DNA from: Cyathus striatus
Taxonomy: Eukaryota; Basidiomycota; Agaricomycetes; Agaricales; Nidulariaceae
Reading direction: 5' to 3'
NCBI GenBank assembly: GCA_025738555.1
Contig: JAOVFP010000016.1
Coordinates: forward strand, 62,001-126,000
Length of the DNA stretch: 64,000 nt
The translations under genes and the position numbers were made by a program. Positions 1 to 12,041 of this stretch are shown here, piece by piece; the stretch's first letter is position 1; each line of letters starts with the position of its first letter. The notes under the pieces are model-generated. The model searched no databases and was not told the origin of the DNA. It saw nothing but the letters and a program-made list of their open reading frames with translations.

Positions 1-2
1 CA

Positions 3-3000
3 GATGATGAAGATGAGGTAACCCCTGTCACGGAAGAACAGGATTTTGATTTACCCCTTCAGAACACCGCCGCCGAACACACCGCCAAAAACCCTACAGT
101 GGAAAATGTGACGAGCGATGCAGGACTGAAGGGGGATGCTTGGGAAGAATTTATGGGAAAAATAGAAAATGAATATGCCACACAAACATATAATGTCAAT
201 TCAACGGACTGGAACAGTAACATATCGGAAAAATTAGGACCATCACTGTCAAATACAACAAGAGGACCATTAGAAGCTACTAACGACGGCAGACTGGATC
301 GAAAAACAAGACGAAAACTTTTAAAAGAAGTAGAGCGAGTAAATTACTCCACACAAGTAGACAGCAATTTAATAACATTAAAGCCTCTACAGTCAAGACC
401 CCCTGGATCTTCCTTTCTCGGTGCAAAAGCTACAGAAGTAAACGCATTTGTAAACAATATAGGAGAGGGATCTATGAAGATAATACTCGATTCCGGTTCA
501 GATATTACTCTTATTTCAGAAAAAGCACTACGTGATCGCATTAAGAATCCAAAAATACGAACAGGACAACGAATAAAGTTAATTCAAGTAACTGGTAACA
601 CTATTATCACAGGCTATACCACACTGGATTTAATTTTCGAAACAGAAGAAGGTATGGTTAAACTAACTATCGAAGCTTATGTAGTTAAAGGAATGTCTAC
701 TGAGTTTATTCTTGGAAATGACTTTGCTGATCAATACTCGTTATCGCTTATGCGAAATGAAGGTGACACCCATGTGTTATTAGGCGACTCGGGACGAAGG
801 GTACAAGTACAGAATTCAATAACTAAACCTTTCATGGATGAAACAGGACACGCGTTTAAGATACAAGTACGTGGAGACTTGAACAATAAAATATCCAGAG
901 CACGAAATCATCGAAAACAACAGCTAAGGAAGAAGCGTGGTAAAGATACTCGACACACTGTACGAAGTACAAAGTCTGTAACCATACAACCTGGGACTTC
1001 AAAATTAGTCGAGGTAGAAGCTCATTTTCCTACGAATTGTGATACCCTTTTCGTTGAACGAATGTTTAGTACCAACAAAAACATGGAAGATATTTATGGA
1101 TCCGCTGACTCACTAATATCCAAAGAGAAACCAGGTCTGCATATTGCAAATTTCTCCGAGTTCGCAGTAACTATAGCTGAAGGACAGGCATTAGGTACTA
1201 GTCATAATCCTAAGAGCTGGCTAGATAACAAAAGACGCATGACGAAATCAGCCTTACAATCAGCAGAAGCACATGCCAGTTTTATTCGAAAACTAGTTAA
1301 GGAGCTAAGTAATGGGACTGTACAATCAGAACTGGATAGAAATCAATCTGTGGATGTAGATCATAATGAACACGACACGCCTCTAGAAGGGGGACCGAAG
1401 ACAGCTGAAGTACCTCCAACTCCAGTACTGAAGACTGAATTTTTGGCTAACTTAGACATTTGTTCCGAATTGTCAGATACACAACGAGCTGATTTAGCCA
1501 GAATTCTTGAAAACCATGAGGAAGCATTTGGTATTGATGGACGGTTAGGAAATTATGAAGCAAAAATAGATATACCACTAAAACCAGGGTCAAAGCCAGT
1601 ATCAGTGCCGCCATTTCCTCAGTCACCAGCGAAACGCGAAGTAATTGACAAACAAATGGATTCCTGGTTGGAACTCGATGTTATCGAAGCTTCAGTAAGT
1701 CCATGGGCGGCCCCAGTTTTCATAGTATACCGAAATAGTAAGCCTAGAATGGTTACAGATATGAGAAAACTAAATGAGATGGTTATTCCTGATGAATTCC
1801 CATTACCACGACAGGAAGACATACTTCAATCATTATCTGGAAGTCAATACCTATCAACTTTGGACGCATTATCTGGTTTTACACAGTTAAGCATAGATGA
1901 AAAAGACAAGGAGAAATTAGCCTTTCGCACTCATCGAGGACTATTCCAGTTCAAACGAATGCCATTTGGATATCGAAATGGGCCGGCAGTCTTTCAACAC
2001 ATTATGCAAAAGGTACTAGCACCATATCTATGGATTTTTGCATTAGTGTATATCGACGACATCGTTATATACTCACTTACGTTTGAGGACCACCTAAAAC
2101 ACATAGACTTGGTATTAACTGCGATTCAAAATGCAAAAATTACCTTGTCACCCTCTAAATGTCATTTTGGGTATCAATCGTTACTACTATTAGGACAGAA
2201 AGTATCTAGATTAGGATTATCAACTCACAAGGAAAAGGTCAATGCCATATTACAACTGGATGAGCCACGAAATCTAAAAGAGCTTCAAATGTTCTTAGGT
2301 ATGATGGTATATTTCTCGTCATACATACCATTTTACGCCTGGATGGCTCACCCCTTATTTGCACTATTAAAACAGAAATCTAAATGGGAATGGGGAGAAA
2401 ATGAGAGCAAAGCATTTAGTCTTTGCAAACAAGCACTCACCGAAGCGCCTGTTCGTGCACACCCGATGCCAGGCAAACCATATAGAATCTACTCTGATGC
2501 ATGTGACTACGCCATCGCAGCTATCATACAACAGATTCAACCTATCAAGATACGTGAGCTTCGCGGAACCAAGGTATATGAACGGTTAGAGCGTGCTTAT
2601 AATGAAAATGAATCAGTCCCCGTTCTATCAGTCCATTTAACTAAAACACAGTCAGATGTACCTACAAATGACACCTGGGGAATGACATTTGAGGATACTG
2701 AAGTACATATTGAGCGTGTTATAGCATACTGGTCCCGTGTCCTACAACCTGCGGAACGAAACTACTCCCCTACAGAACGAGAAGCTTTAGCATTAAAGGA
2801 AGGATTAATCAAATTCCAGCCTTTACTAGAAGGAGAACGAATATTTGCTATTACTGACCATGCTGCTCTCACCTGGAGCCGAACATTTCAAAATGTAAAT
2901 AGGAGACTACTTACATGGGGATTAGTATTTGCAGCTTATCCAAATATGCATATTGTGCATCGTGCAGGGCGTATTCATTCAAATGTTGATCCGATTTCAA

Positions 3001-3128
3001 GACTACGACGAAGGATACCTCCTCAAGAAGGACCCCAAGGAGACAATTATGAGTCACTGCATCTCAATCTGAGCGATGACCCCTTAAAAAACGGGCACGT
3101 AGTTTTTACCGTGCACGCACAAAAGTGA
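3..3128 (+). pseudogene. pol: Gypsy Pol, N-terminal part: protease, reverse transcriptase, RNase H (interrupted)
   Basis: The frame is open from base 3, so the real start lies upstream. An aspartic protease is marked by LDSGSD near 490-510. The reverse transcriptase carries YIDDIVIYS near 2,050, the metal-binding motif. RNase H follows, with YSDACDYA near 2,490 and DHAAL near 2,860, joined through the usual RT/RNase H linker. No stop or frameshift occurs before base 3,093. From 3,094 the frame runs into the foldback insert and ends at TGA 3,126-3,128. The last native residues are PLKN, and the same four residues begin the downstream fragment. Product: replication enzymes of the retrotransposon. 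The interruption makes this copy defective unless the insert is excised. Confidence 0.9.
3082..3093 (+). repeat. Target site duplication, left copy
   Basis: CCCTTAAAAAAC immediately left of the foldback insert. It is identical to 5,016-5,027. Both copies are in the same codon phase of the gypsy pol frame (P-L-K-N). Confidence 0.85.
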
Positions 3129-5015
3129 GCGTGGCTGAGCGTGCCACGCTCAAGGTCAAATTTTCACGCTCAGTAGGTGAGCGTGTCACGCTCAAGATAT
3201 ATTTAATAGTTGTAACATGCCTATTTCTAAGTCAAATTAGTTGTAAATCAAGTGTATATACTGGTACTGTACTATTGTAGTTCTATTGCCACTGCAGGTG
3301 AAGTTTTTAAGCAAGATAAATACTCAGAAGTAGAAGAATATATATTAAATTTCACGCTCAAGGCGATATTTTCACGCTCAAGCTTGAACGTGCACGCTCA
3401 TTTTTCACGCTCAAGGTGTGAGCGTGCACGCTCACCTCACGCTCAAGATTTTATTTCACGCTCAAGTTCGAAATTTCACGCACAAGGTCTATACATTCAC
3501 GCACAGGGTCTGAATTTTCACGCTCAAGGTATGTTACTTCACGCTCAAGGTCTTTAAACTCACGCTCACTCTCAAACTCATGTGAGCGTGAATATAAGTA
3601 ATATAATATTAAATATACACACCCACTCTCAAGTTACAGTAAATACTATGCCTGAGTGTGAGTATGTATTCACTTCACGCTCACGCTCAAATTCATTTTA
3701 ATTGAGTGTGAGCGTGAGCATGAATATTGTGAGCGTGATAGGCATTCAGTCCAATTGACTCGACCATGAATGCCGAAATAATACTTATACTCTTTCACGC
3801 TCACTCTCAAACTCAATTAACTTGAGCATGAACTTAAATATAATATTTATGGACACAATTTATGCTCAATTTATAGGATATGTGTGAGCGTGAATGTAAA
3901 TATTATATTTGCACTCACTCTCAAGGTATAGGACATAAGCATGTGCGTGAATATGGATATCCACCACTGTGCTCACACTCAAGTCAAAGGAGATATGTGT
4001 GAGCGTGAAGCAGTAAGTAGAATGTGTCAGTGTGAAAAGGAATATCCATCACGCTCACCCTAAATACTTCACGCTCACCGTCAAACTCCTTTAAGTTGAG
4101 AATGAGTTCTAAAGAACATGCATGAGTGTGAATAGCATTACCTTAGCCCTGTTAATTTTCATTTGAACATGAGCGTGAATGTGATCATGAGTGTATATAT
4201 GTATTATATTCATGCTCACGCTCACGCTCACTCCCTATTAACATTATTTGAACGTGAGCGTGAGCATGGATATAATATATATCCATGCTCATGCTCACTC
4301 CCTGTTAATTTTTGTTTGAACATGAGCGTGAACGTGAGCATGGGTGTATATATGTATTATATTCATGCTCGCACTCACGCTCACTCCCTATTAACATTAT
4401 TCGAATGTGAGCGTGAGCGTGAAATCGATTCACGCTCATGCTCAATGTATTAAACTTCACTTGAACATGAGTGTGAGCATGGATATAATACTATCCATGC
4501 TCACGTTCACTCCCTACTAATTTTTTTGAACGTGAGCGTGAGTGTGGATATGTATTATATTCATACTCACGCTCACTCCCTATTAAACTCGTTTGAACAT
4601 GAAATCCGAGTCGATTCACATTTATAAATCGCTCTTTTAACTTAGAGTGAGCATGAGCGTGAATAATATACTATTCACGCTCACACATTTTTCATACACT
4701 TAGAGTGAGCGTGAACATCGATATGTATTCACTTTATGCTCATGCCCACTCTCAATTAAAATTCATTCGTTTGAGCCTTAATATATACTAGATGATATTA
4801 GATATGCACTTTATCACACCAAGTATTCAGTATAGTAATTGTTTTAAGACACCCAGTTTGTTCACGCTTATATAAAATTTATTCACGCTCAAGTATAGGA
4901 TATTCACGCACACATATAAGATATTCACGCACAGGGTCGAATTTCCACGCTCACCTATTGAGCGTGCACGCTCAACTCACGCTCATGTGTGTGCGTGCAC
5001 GGAATTTTCTGCCTG
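3094..5015. mobile_element. Foldback-like insertion built from CACGCTCA hairpins
   Basis: About 1.92 kb of near-continuous TGAGCGTG / CACGCTCA motifs in both orientations, inserted in gypsy pol. The ends are imperfect inverted repeats: both carry CCGTGCACGCACA followed within a few bases by TGAGCGTG (left at 3,110, right near 4,990 on the opposite strand). A 12-bp direct duplication flanks it. The interior, especially 4,160-4,700, consists of successive palindromes of about 70-85 bp, each a GTGAGCGTGAGCATG-type arm, an AT-rich centre and the complementary arm, often followed by ACTCCCTATTAA. No credible gene is present. The small open frames in it are by-products of the repeat. It resembles a non-autonomous foldback or MITE-like DNA element. 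Superfamily is not assigned; an 11-12 bp duplication would fit a Mutator-like mechanism best. Confidence 0.75.
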
Positions 5016-5027
5016 CCCTTAAAAAAC
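5016..5027 (+). repeat. Target site duplication, right copy
   Basis: CCCTTAAAAAAC immediately right of the foldback insert, identical to 3,082-3,093. Confidence 0.85.
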
Positions 5028-6809
5028 ATGTATGACGAACTTGGCCCTAGATTTGAAGAGAAATTATTAAATATTGCAACAAACTACGTTGCATGCGAGC
5101 AATGGAACTTCTCACTGGATTCTAGACAGGAAATCATGGTTGAAATACAGTTGGAAGATGGAAGCAAATTCAACGCATCTGATCATAGCTCATGCTGCTA
5201 TTCTACCCTTATTGGTATGAACCAAAACGAGCTACGAAAATGGTGGATGGCTTATGCAACAGATATTCACTTTAAAGAAGTAATGAAAGACATAGAGAAA
5301 ACCTCGCACGATAGCAAAAATAAGCTCAAATACACTCAATATCGATTAGATGACAATAACCTATTATATTTTGAAGATTCTGACGGTGCTTCACGCTTAT
5401 GCGTCCCTTCAAGTCTGAAAGCTGAGCTTATGAATGAACTACACAATACAATCAGTGAGGCTGCACACGGAGGATATTTCAAAACCTACAACCGTATAAC
5501 AAGTGGATACTATTGGCCGCGAATGTCTCGAGATATTAAAGAATTTGTGAAAACATGTGATATCTGTCAGAAAACCAAGGTTAAACGGCATGCCCCTGTT
5601 GGATTGTTACGACCAATACCAATTCCGCACCAGCCGTTTGAAGTCGTTACTATGGATTTTATTACACAACTACCTCTATCAGATGGATACGATGCAGTCC
5701 TTGTCATTGTTGACAAACTGACTAAATACGCTACATTTATTCCGACTGTTACCAAACTTAAGGAGCACGAAGCAGCAAAATTGTTTTTCGACAATATCAT
5801 CTCACAATATGGAATACCTCGTCAAGTAATATCTGATCGTGACGTGCGATGGAAAAATACGTTCTGGAAAGAAATATGTCGACTGCTAGGAATTAAAAGG
5901 GCGCTTACTACTTCATATCACCCTCAGGCTGATGGACAAACGGAGATCATGAATCAAATCCTTGAAATTGCGCTAAGAGCTTACATTGGCCCTAAACGAG
6001 ATGACTGGAGTTCTCATTTATCATCGCTGGCATTTTCATATAACACAAGTATACATACCTCAACTGGCTTCACTCCTAGTTACCTTCTGCGAGGATACCA
6101 TCCAATAACCGGAACTTCGACAGCCATCCATAAAACAAGCATTGAAAGACCAACAGAATATGCTGAACTAATGAATAAACATACAGATACAACAGATCAG
6201 CCTATATATCATCCAAAAGCAACACAGATGGTCGATACATTCAATGCGGAACGGAAGAAAGCACAAGATGCTTTGACTCTATCCCAAGTATTCCAAAAAC
6301 GATCCTACAACAAAGGGCGATTAGACTTTGAATTCAATGAAGGTGATAAGGTTATGATTAATCCGCATTCTTTAAGACTGCTTAAAAAAGAAAAGGGATT
6401 GGGCCAGAAATTATTAATGAGATATGAAGGACCGTTTGAGGTCGCACAGAAAGTAAGCCCAGTAGCTTACCGAATTAGATTACCAACTTCGTATGGCATC
6501 CATCCCGTTATCAACATCGCTCACATCGAACCATACCATGAATCACCAGAGGAATTCGGAAAGAGACCACATCGCAAACTGAACCGAGGGGACTTTGAGG
6601 ACTTACCTGAACAGGAAATCGAGTCTATCATAGCGGAATCAACGCGAAAAGCGCGTAACGGACGACGCGTGCCCATTTATCTAACACGTTTTCTCGGCTT
6701 TGGGCCGGACCATGATGAATGGCTCATGAGGGATGAGCTTCGCAATGCACATGAAATTCTACAGAAATGGGAATCAGAAACAAAATCGCTAAAAACCAAG
6801 CGATTCTGA
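5016..6809 (+). pseudogene. pol: Gypsy Pol, C-terminal part: integrase and chromodomain (interrupted)
   Basis: Homologous coding begins at the target duplication (PLKN) and runs 598 codons to a TGA. The upstream bases of the open frame belong to the insert. It contains an HHCC zinc-binding region (two His within HNTISEAAH, then CDIC near 5,560), the integrase core with its three acidic residues (D in MDFITQ, D in ISDRD, E in DGQTEI), and a C-terminal chromodomain (about 6,600-6,790, ESIIAESTRKARNGR then the aromatic FLGFGPDHDEW). A chromodomain is typical of chromoviruses and usually directs integration to histone-marked chromatin. There are no internal stops. The frame agrees with the N-terminal half across the insert, so the element was intact when the insert arrived. 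Confidence 0.9.
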
Positions 6810-7555
6810 CATATATAAACCCTTCATATTTTCATGGGCACACCAACTCATTATCCAGCATTCGAGTTTCCTATATCTGTTTCCTTCTTCATCATGTCTC
6901 AGCCCACCACCGATCTCTCCGTCTCTCAATATCGCAACAGCTATGACATATCATGCCTTCCGCCGGCCGATGCCAACGACCTGAAAGTATATGCCGCACT
7001 CGTGTCTCCATTATTTGCCCCATTACTGCGGAACGAGATTAGTAATTTCAACCTTCACGTACTATCCATCTCTTTTCGCATAAATTTTTAAACCGAGACT
7101 CATACCTCTATTTTAATTAGGGAGTTCCTTATTTTGCTTTTGAGGACATCAAGTCCGTCCCGATCTGGCATCAATTACGGACTGGATATCCCAATAACAT
7201 CTTTTTTACTTTCACACCCTTTACCTCAGTTCGAAGATTCGATACTTAGAATATAGTATTAAAGGTACTGCAGTAGCTACCTAAAATACTATTAACGTAC
7301 CGAGTTTACTCTACGTTAAACTACTCGTTTACCTTGAGACCGTCACTGACTTGCTCTGGCACTCTCGGAGATAAGAACACCACTTATCTCCATCGGTAAG
7401 CGCGTACTAAGTCTTCAATCAAGTCTTGAGATCGACTCGTTTCCGACCACATCGACAACTCAACACCCCATAACACAGGTATATTCCATACTCTATTTCA
7501 TTACTGACTACGTATATTCATAGGAATACACCAATATAATAGCTGAGCTATAACA
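6810..7555 (+). other. Gypsy 3' untranslated region and probable 3' LTR
   Basis: 746 bases after the pol stop with no convincing gene. A short open frame at 6,834 has no recognisable content. The position, between pol and interrupted LINE sequence, is where the polypurine tract and 3' LTR should be. I could not identify a clear polypurine tract or the TG start of an LTR. The run ending TATAACA at 7,555 is a candidate LTR terminus. Confidence 0.4.
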
Positions 7556-9185
7556 TATGGTAGTCAGTGGCAATTTCTACCATTTCTTTGGAGTCCATTG
7601 TGTATTCGGGCAGGAGGCCTTGTGGGTTTGAGCAGAGGGAATGGATCATCTCTCTGGGTTTGTGTTCCTGGTTGATGATATAGTCAAATTTACTATTAGT
7701 TTCACCTTCAAGGTGGAAGTGAGCTGCAATTTTGTCCTGTTCCCATTTTGTTTGGGTAGCCTTAAGCTTTTTGATGTTGATATCTATGGTGTGTAGTTGG
7801 TGTGCAAGTTCCTCAGTGCTGAGGGATCCGGCCAGGGCTAGTGTGGCTGTGCGGCGGGTTTCCCACTTTGAAATTTGGATATTGTGGTGTAGGCCTTGAC
7901 TTTTCACAATCTCACCTACATGGGCAAGAATTTGTTTTTTGAATGATGTCCATAGTGTCTGTATATTGAGTTCAAGTGATCGTGGTTGATCCTGCATGTT
8001 CGTGATAGCTGTGCTTAGTTCTTGGGCTAGTTTTTGTATGCACTTCTGGGCTCCTTTGTTTTTGGCAATATAGGCTGGGAGAGCCCGTCGTCCTTTTCCA
8101 ACAAAAGGTTCAGTTGGTGGGGTCAGTTGCATGGAGATTAGGAAGTGGTCTGTGAAGATACCTGAGGAGGAGATGTTCCATTCATGGGAGAAGTCAATGA
8201 GTTTTTCAGTGGCATATATGTGGTCAATGCGTGAGTGAGCAGTAAGTTGGTTGGTGAAGGTATAGTCAAGTGAGGTGGGGTTTTCTAGTCTCCATCCATC
8301 AAACAGTTTGAAGTGTTCTTTGAGTGTGGTAAAGGTGGGGGGGGTGATGGAATTTTCCATTTGCGCAGGTATACAGTCAATGTGTGATTCAACCATGTTG
8401 AGGTCACCCAAAAGTATGTGCATCTTCCTTTGGGGTCTGTGTATTTGCCAGGCTTCTTGCAGTTTGGCCCAAAAGGCTGTGTTAGCTGACACATCGCCTG
8501 AGGGGGCATACACTGCAGCAATATGTAGCCAGTCATCATTTTTATGGCGGAGTGATACAGCCATTGCCCGTCCTGGAATGAGTTCTACAAATTCATGTGT
8601 TTCCCAGTTCACCAAGCCTTTGTGGAGGATAATGGCTATGCCACCTGTTGTTGATGGGTGGGTCGGGTCAGGGGAGTTTGCTATGAGGAGGAGAGGATGG
8701 GTTTTTTGGATCTGGTGGAGCACTGTATCCGTGATGTGAGTTTCCTGCACAGTCATGATGCCTATGCAGGATTTTCGCATCAGGGCATAGATGTGATTCC
8801 ACTTAGGACGTGTGGCAGGTTGGCCTCCTCCTTGAATATTCAGGCTTGCAATTCGTATTGCAGACCTTGAGTTTTTGAGTTTGTATGCACTGGTACTCAT
8901 GGCATGGGTGGTGATGTCATTGAAGTGATCGTCTGGGGGGTGTAGTACATTCCTGCCTGCTTGTATCCTGGCAGCACTGGTGCTGCTAGATCCATGGTGT
9001 AGGGGTGAGCGTTGATCCTGATTGGGAGCATACTTGGGTTGGTGCCGTCCGACCCCTCCGGGGTCGTCATTGGAAGATAGAATGGCACCTGGATTCGCAC
9101 TTCCTCTGTCCCTGGGGTTGCGAGTGATCCATGACTGGTTATTCTCATCCATTGTTGTATGTAATTCATTGGTTGTATTCAGCAT
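7548..9185 (-). pseudogene. LINE ORF2 fragment: APE-type endonuclease
   Basis: An open frame of 545 codons. After a low-complexity head, IRIASLNIQGGG (about residue 112) opens an endonuclease/exonuclease/phosphatase fold. VQETHI gives the catalytic Glu, LLGDLNMV the Asp-Asn pair, and RIDHIYAT plus TDHFLI the C-terminal Asp-His motifs. This nuclease nicks target DNA for target-primed reverse transcription. A Lys/Gln-rich linker follows, and the frame ends at DYH a few residues before the reverse transcriptase would start. The last two codons and stop come from the neighbouring element. The endonuclease part has no stop or frameshift, so this half of the LINE is better preserved than ORF1. Confidence 0.8.
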
Positions 9186-10701
9186 TAATTAAAGTGGGGG
9201 GGGTTGGTTTCACCACCTACTACTGGGGTTGGCTTGTACCCGCCATGAAGGACATCACCCGACGGTGAGGGGTTACTTATCCTTCAAGCCAGTCCCAGGC
9301 ACTAGGTGCCAGCATGTAGGGTTATGACTCCCTGCATGCTGTAGGGTGGATCAAGATCCAGGTGTGTTCATAGGAGAAAGAGGGGGTGTTTAGGTGGCGT
9401 GCTTTGTTGATTAGGAGAGAGGGCAGAGGGTAGGTATTTGGTTCCCATGGTGATCTTGATCCGGTGGCAGAGGGTTGCCATCTCTTATTTTAGTATTGTT
9501 GGAAGTCAGTCATTAGTGGTAGGCATCTGATTCCAACCGGTCTTAGGCGTATATTTCTTAACTGAAATTGGTATGGGGGTGTGTGTATAGTGGAGGTAGG
9601 TGGGAATATGCAAGTGAGTATTAAAGGAGTAAAGACTATGTGTTGATGTATACAATCAACATATTACAAGTGTGTACTATTAATGATAGCGAGCGGTGTG
9701 GGCAGTGTTTGGGTTCAAGTTGATAGGCATCTGCCATTTGGTGTATCATATCCTATGGGCGTGTCCTGAGTATTGAGGGAGAAGTGAGTGTGGTTAGTGA
9801 GATGTGAGGTGGGGGGGTTACCTAAGGTTCATCGGAAGGAGGGTTGTTGTAGGGGAAACTACCGGTGGACCAGGTTGTATACGCCAATTGGGCGAATTGC
9901 CACAGGGCCCACAGCAGGCTCAGTATTAGTGCAATGCACGCGCTTTCTAGGAGGATGTGTATGAGAGTGGGAGAGGCCATTGTCAGAGTGAGATGAGGGA
10001 TGTGGTAAGGGGGGACGTGTGGTATTTATACTGTTCAGGAGGTGTCAGGGGGTGTAGTGGTTTCCGGCAGTGTAGGAGCGAGGTGCCGGTGCTGGGTAAT
10101 GTTAGTGCCCATTGGTAATTGGTCAGTAATTGAGTATCTAGCTTTCGGTGTTTAGTTGGTTGTCCTTGGTGACCAGTTGGCAGCAGTGTGTACCTGATTA
10201 CGTTTTGGTGTTCTTGGAGCATTCATAGCAGACATGCTACCATAGCCAATCAGTTAAGTGGTCAGTTGATTTCTTATGTCCAGCAGTGTGCAGATCAGCA
10301 GTGAAGTGTTATGATGTATTTGATAGTTGGGTCTACTCACACTTTCTGTATGTGTATGGGGATGGTTGGGGGGTGGGGTAGGTGGCGAGGACAGGGCTGT
10401 TGTTGCTTGGGAAGGGGGCAGGGGACTAATATTGGAAATGCCTGATGTAATTGGAGTATTGGTCTCAGGTGTGGTGATGTGTCATTTGTGTGTCAAAGGT
10501 TAACAGTGCACAACAGTATGCCGCATGTGTGGCTCATGAAGAATGTCTTAGTTTGAGTGGCAACAGTGGTGGGCAACTTGTATATACATTGTATTGGGGA
10601 GGAGTAGGGTTAAGACATATATGTACTAACATGAGGAGCGAGTGAGTACTGGGAAACTAGGGAAAGAGACACCTAGGGCGGTATAGTAAATTGTCCATTT
10701 G
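9186..10701 (-). other. LINE inter-ORF spacer
   Basis: About 1.5 kb between ORF2 and ORF1 of the LINE. It is T/G-rich on the plus strand, and I see no convincing protein in it. The short open frame at 9,983-10,222 (minus) has no recognisable motif. Confidence 0.4.
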
Positions 10702-12041
10702 TTAGTAGGCACCTCCTCTACCTCTGTTACCACGGCCTCTGCCTCCACGTCCACCTCAGGCATTTCCTCTTCTTGGCGTAGCTGTGGTACGCACCCATGG
10801 GAATACACGCCAGTCGGGGAGTTTAGGAAATGGGCAAAAGATCTCTGGGTGTTCTTGGCTAGCACATATGTTGCACCAGACAATGGAGGCCTGGGTGAGG
10901 TTAGCTTTGCCAACTTTGGTGTGGATGGGGATGAGACAGAGTACATTGAACCAGGCCTGTTCTCCCTGTAAGGTGGCGGCAGGGCATTCATAAAATAGGG
11001 ACCAGTTTGTGCCATCACAGAGAGTCTCAGTGGATCGGTGGTAGATGAGGAGAGAGTTAATGAAACGATCCATGAGGGGGGAGAGGTCGACAGTGGGCTC
11101 AGACTCTGGAAGGTAGGCGTCGTGGTGAGTCATGAGGCAGTCAAGAACAAGAGGGTGGTTGCGGAGGGTGATGCAGATGGCACTGTGGATTTCCTCCTCA
11201 GAATTCTTGGTGAAGGCTGTGGGTTCCAATCCACATAGGCATACGGCAAAGTTGAATTGGGGGAGGGGAAGTGGTGCAACAAAGACAGTGCCAGTAGGGG
11301 TATTCCAGCAGTGTTGTCGAAGGAGGAGGGCTTTATCGACAGGGTGAAGGTCATGGACAACAAAAAATACCAGGGGCCTACCATCATAGAACCCAAGGGG
11401 TCCCCCTGTTCACGATTTCGGAATGTCGATGTCAAGGGGGCATACAAGTCCTTTGATGGTCTGGGCATTTAGTTCAGATTGAATAATCACCTGGCGGTCA
11501 ATGGCAGACATTCTGGGGTAGTCATAGGCTACCCATGCAAGTACACTGTGCTCGTCAAGCATGGGCTCGAGGAGGCTGCATTGGAGTTTGTCAATGATGA
11601 GGGCTAGGATGGTCCAGGCATGGAGGTGTGCCCGCAGGAAGCCCTTCTGGGGGCACGAGTGAGGTCGGTGCGCAGCGGAGGGACTGGGAGTGGGAGGGGA
11701 GCTGAGGATGCATGGGAGGGGGGTGGGGCCTGCGTAGGGGGTTGGTGGCCAGTGGCATTGGCATACGTGGGGGGGACACTCTGGCTATGCGACATGGTAG
11801 GGGTGGCGATGTTCGGGGGGATTGTGTTGTCAGGAGACTGGTGTGCTGAGGCTGGGGTCGAGAGGTTTCCGTTCCGGATGGCAAGTGCCATGTGGTTGTC
11901 CGTGGTTGAGCTGTGGTCCGAAAAAACGTTGTCGTTGTCGTTGTGTTGCATTTCGACGTCGCCATCCTGGGTAGCAGGTGGAGGGTCTGCCTTGTCCAGT
12001 CGTGGCTTTTTTGCAGCAGTGGACATTGGAGTGCCCGACAT
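10702..12041 (-). pseudogene. LINE ORF1 (gag-like, CCHC knuckle and RGG box), broken
   Basis: The likely start is the ATG at 12,041. An acidic, Pro/Ser/Thr-rich N-terminus is followed by a conserved central region. Near 10,800 is a zinc knuckle C-x2-C-x4-H-x4-C (CNICASQEHPEIFC), then a C-terminal RGG tract (GGRGGRGRGNRGRGG) ending at TAA 10,702. This fits the RNA-binding ORF1 of Tad-clade LINEs. The gene is dead. The frame shifts near 11,640, an in-frame TGA sits near 11,418 (DIPKS before it), and another TGA interrupts the segment between the knuckle and the RGG tract. The stops may reflect C-to-T mutation at CpG. The G-rich plus-strand open frames across this region are shadows. Confidence 0.7.

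Larger units (their letters stand above)
1..7555 (+). mobile_element. Ty3/gypsy chromovirus LTR retrotransposon, 5' part outside window
   Basis: A Ty3/gypsy element enters from the left edge. Domain order is protease, reverse transcriptase, RNase H, integrase, chromodomain, which is the order of chromoviruses. The gag region and 5' LTR lie outside the window. The right limit is inferred: LINE coding sequence begins at about 7,556, and the base run just before it ends in ACA, a common LTR end. No second LTR copy is available here, so the LTR limits cannot be measured. The pol frame is interrupted by a separate 1.9 kb insertion, so this copy cannot make a full polyprotein. Confidence 0.8.

Noticed and set aside
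4163..4453. A 96-codon frame in the foldback element as a gene
   Set aside because: Its translation is a direct reflection of the TGAGCGTG repeat and has no independent structure.
3094..5015. A 1.9 kb intron in the gypsy polyprotein gene
   Set aside because: A flanking 12-bp duplication and inverted ends indicate insertion, and fungal introns are far shorter.
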